The notes under the pieces: model-generated
Database searches by the model: none
Told to the model about the DNA's origin: nothing
The model's input: the letters and a program-made list of their open reading frames with translations, nothing else
DNA from: an uncultured bacterium
Lineage (GTDB): Bacteria; Patescibacteriota; Minisyncoccia; Phycocordibacterales; UBA9973
Assembly: GCA_903821415.1 (NCBI GenBank)
Contig: CAIJLF010000122.1
Location: 1 to 5,264, forward strand
Reading direction: 5' to 3'
DNA: 5,264 nt
Shown: one piece after another, positions 4,739 to 5,264 of the stretch
Numbering within the stretch: the stretch's first letter is position 1
How the letters are laid out: each line of letters begins with the position of its first letter
Translations under genes and position numbers: made by a program

Positions 4739-5149
4739 ATGAAAGCAAGTATTAGGGAATTATGCGTAGAAAACCCAAGCGGTTTATTTCAAATGAGGCC
4801 GTCTCTTACTATTCCGGAGTATCGAGATAACTACGGATTTGGATTAAATCATGTTTGCACTATTTATGAATCTAAGCGAAGTCACCATTCTGGCAAGGAC
4901 TGGTTTTCTTTCCCAAATAAAAGAAATTTGGAAGAATTATTCAGGGTCAAAGAAGAATCGATGGGTGACTTGTTAATCGTTTATATTGTAGAAACGATTA
5001 AATCAAACCGTGTATATTGCAATTTGGTTTTATCTGATAAATCATTCAGTGAAATTATGAATGATAAGAGCCAGTATATTCTTAAGGTTCATCAGATGTA
5101 TTCCATGTATATTAAAAACAATGATCTTGCCTTTAGTGAGGCATTTTAA
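4739..5149 (+). CDS. Hypothetical soluble protein of 136 residues
   Basis: I do not recognise this gene. The product has no signal peptide or membrane helix and mixes charged and hydrophobic stretches, consistent with a folded cytoplasmic alpha/beta protein. Recognisable segments are a strand-like, Pro-rich start (NPSGLFQMRPSLTIPEYRD), a region rich in His, Ser and Trp (SKRSHHSGKDWFSFPNKRN, about 45-63), a helical stretch (LEELFRVKEESMGD), a hydrophobic strand (LLIVYIVETI) and a terminal helical region (YILKVHQMYSMYI). Cys9, Cys40 and Cys94 are too far apart for an obvious metal site. It follows the small membrane protein by four bases and is closed by a strong terminator, so the two are a complete operon and may act together, perhaps with this one docking on the membrane partner. 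That partnership is inference. Confidence 0.78.
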   Translation: MKASIRELCVENPSGLFQMRPSLTIPEYRDNYGFGLNHVCTIYESKRSHHSGKDWFSFPNKRNLEELFRVKEESMGDLLIVYIVETIKSNRVYCNLVLSDKSFSEIMNDKSQYILKVHQMYSMYIKNNDLAFSEAF

Positions 5150-5154
5150 AAACT

Positions 5155-5197
5155 AAACCGCTAGCTGCGTAGAAGACCTCTACTTACTAGCGGTTTT
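5155..5197 (+). terminator. Rho-independent terminator of the small operon
   Basis: AAACCGCTAG (5155-5164) pairs perfectly with CTAGCGGTTT (5187-5196). Inside it a second short stem forms (GTAGA 5169-5173 with TCTAC 5179-5183, loop AGACC). The T run TTTT (5194-5197) follows the GC core. It starts five bases after the stop codon. The A run on the left arm gives partial function on the other strand too. Confidence 0.9.
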
Positions 5198-5240
5198 CTA
5201 TTTGTATATGTAAAGTAATTTAGTATAAATATATGCATTT

Positions 5241-5249
5241 TGATATAAT
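5241..5249 (+). promoter_or_regulatory. Extended -10 promoter for a gene beyond the right edge
   Basis: TGATATAAT is identical to the extended -10 at 1180-1188, and both sit in the longer shared string TTTGATATAATA. A start near 5256 would lie just inside the window. No start codon with a sustained frame follows before base 5264, so the gene it serves is outside. No -35 is recognisable. Confidence 0.5.
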
Positions 5250-5264
5250 ATATGTAATTAAAAT

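Overview
The window suggests a Patescibacteria / Candidate Phyla Radiation bacterium, probably Parcubacteria-like. The DNA is strongly AT-rich by eye, and genes start without clear Shine-Dalgarno sites. The 615-residue secreted protein has an architecture I associate with that group: signal peptide, prealbumin-like domain, TSP1-like module, alpha/alpha-toroid repeats, a C-x(14)-C linker motif and a C-terminal peptidoglycan-binding domain. A DUF378 membrane protein is also common there. TAA and TAG both end genes and no TGA is read as sense, so the standard code fits. This assignment is inference, not a database result.

Layout from left to right. (1) Bases 1-550 hold the 3' end of a surface or secreted protein, with a (Pro-Thr)12 linker encoded by a perfect hexanucleotide tandem repeat and then a C-terminal domain. 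(2) Bases 707-1075 hold a DUF4440 / NTF2-like gene split by one in-frame TAA, behind a promoter spaced as if for a leaderless mRNA. (3) Bases 1259-3106 encode the 615-residue envelope protein. It ends at a bidirectional terminator shared with the convergent DUF378 gene (3199-3405, minus strand). (4) Bases 3480-4328 encode a CarH/LitR-like regulator: an HTH domain followed by a two-part cobalamin-binding module. It is divergent from DUF378. A 15-bp palindrome overlaps its -10 box, and that -10 lies six bases before the ATG. (5) Bases 4382-5197 form a self-contained unit: a near-consensus promoter with two inverted repeats, a long leader that folds into a hairpin, two small unrecognised genes four bases apart, and a strong terminator. 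(6) A perfect extended -10 at 5241-5249 probably drives a gene beyond the right edge.

The item most worth a second look is the cobalamin-type regulator. It keeps the Glu-x-His cobalt-ligand signature, Glu137 and His138, but has Tyr and Ser where CarH has Trp131 and His132, the residues tied to adenosyl-cobalamin capping and to the light-adapted bis-His state. With the palindrome over its own promoter and two possible targets beside it, this could be a small sensory switch with altered chemistry. The structured leader of the 4504-5149 pair and the broken DUF4440 gene come next.
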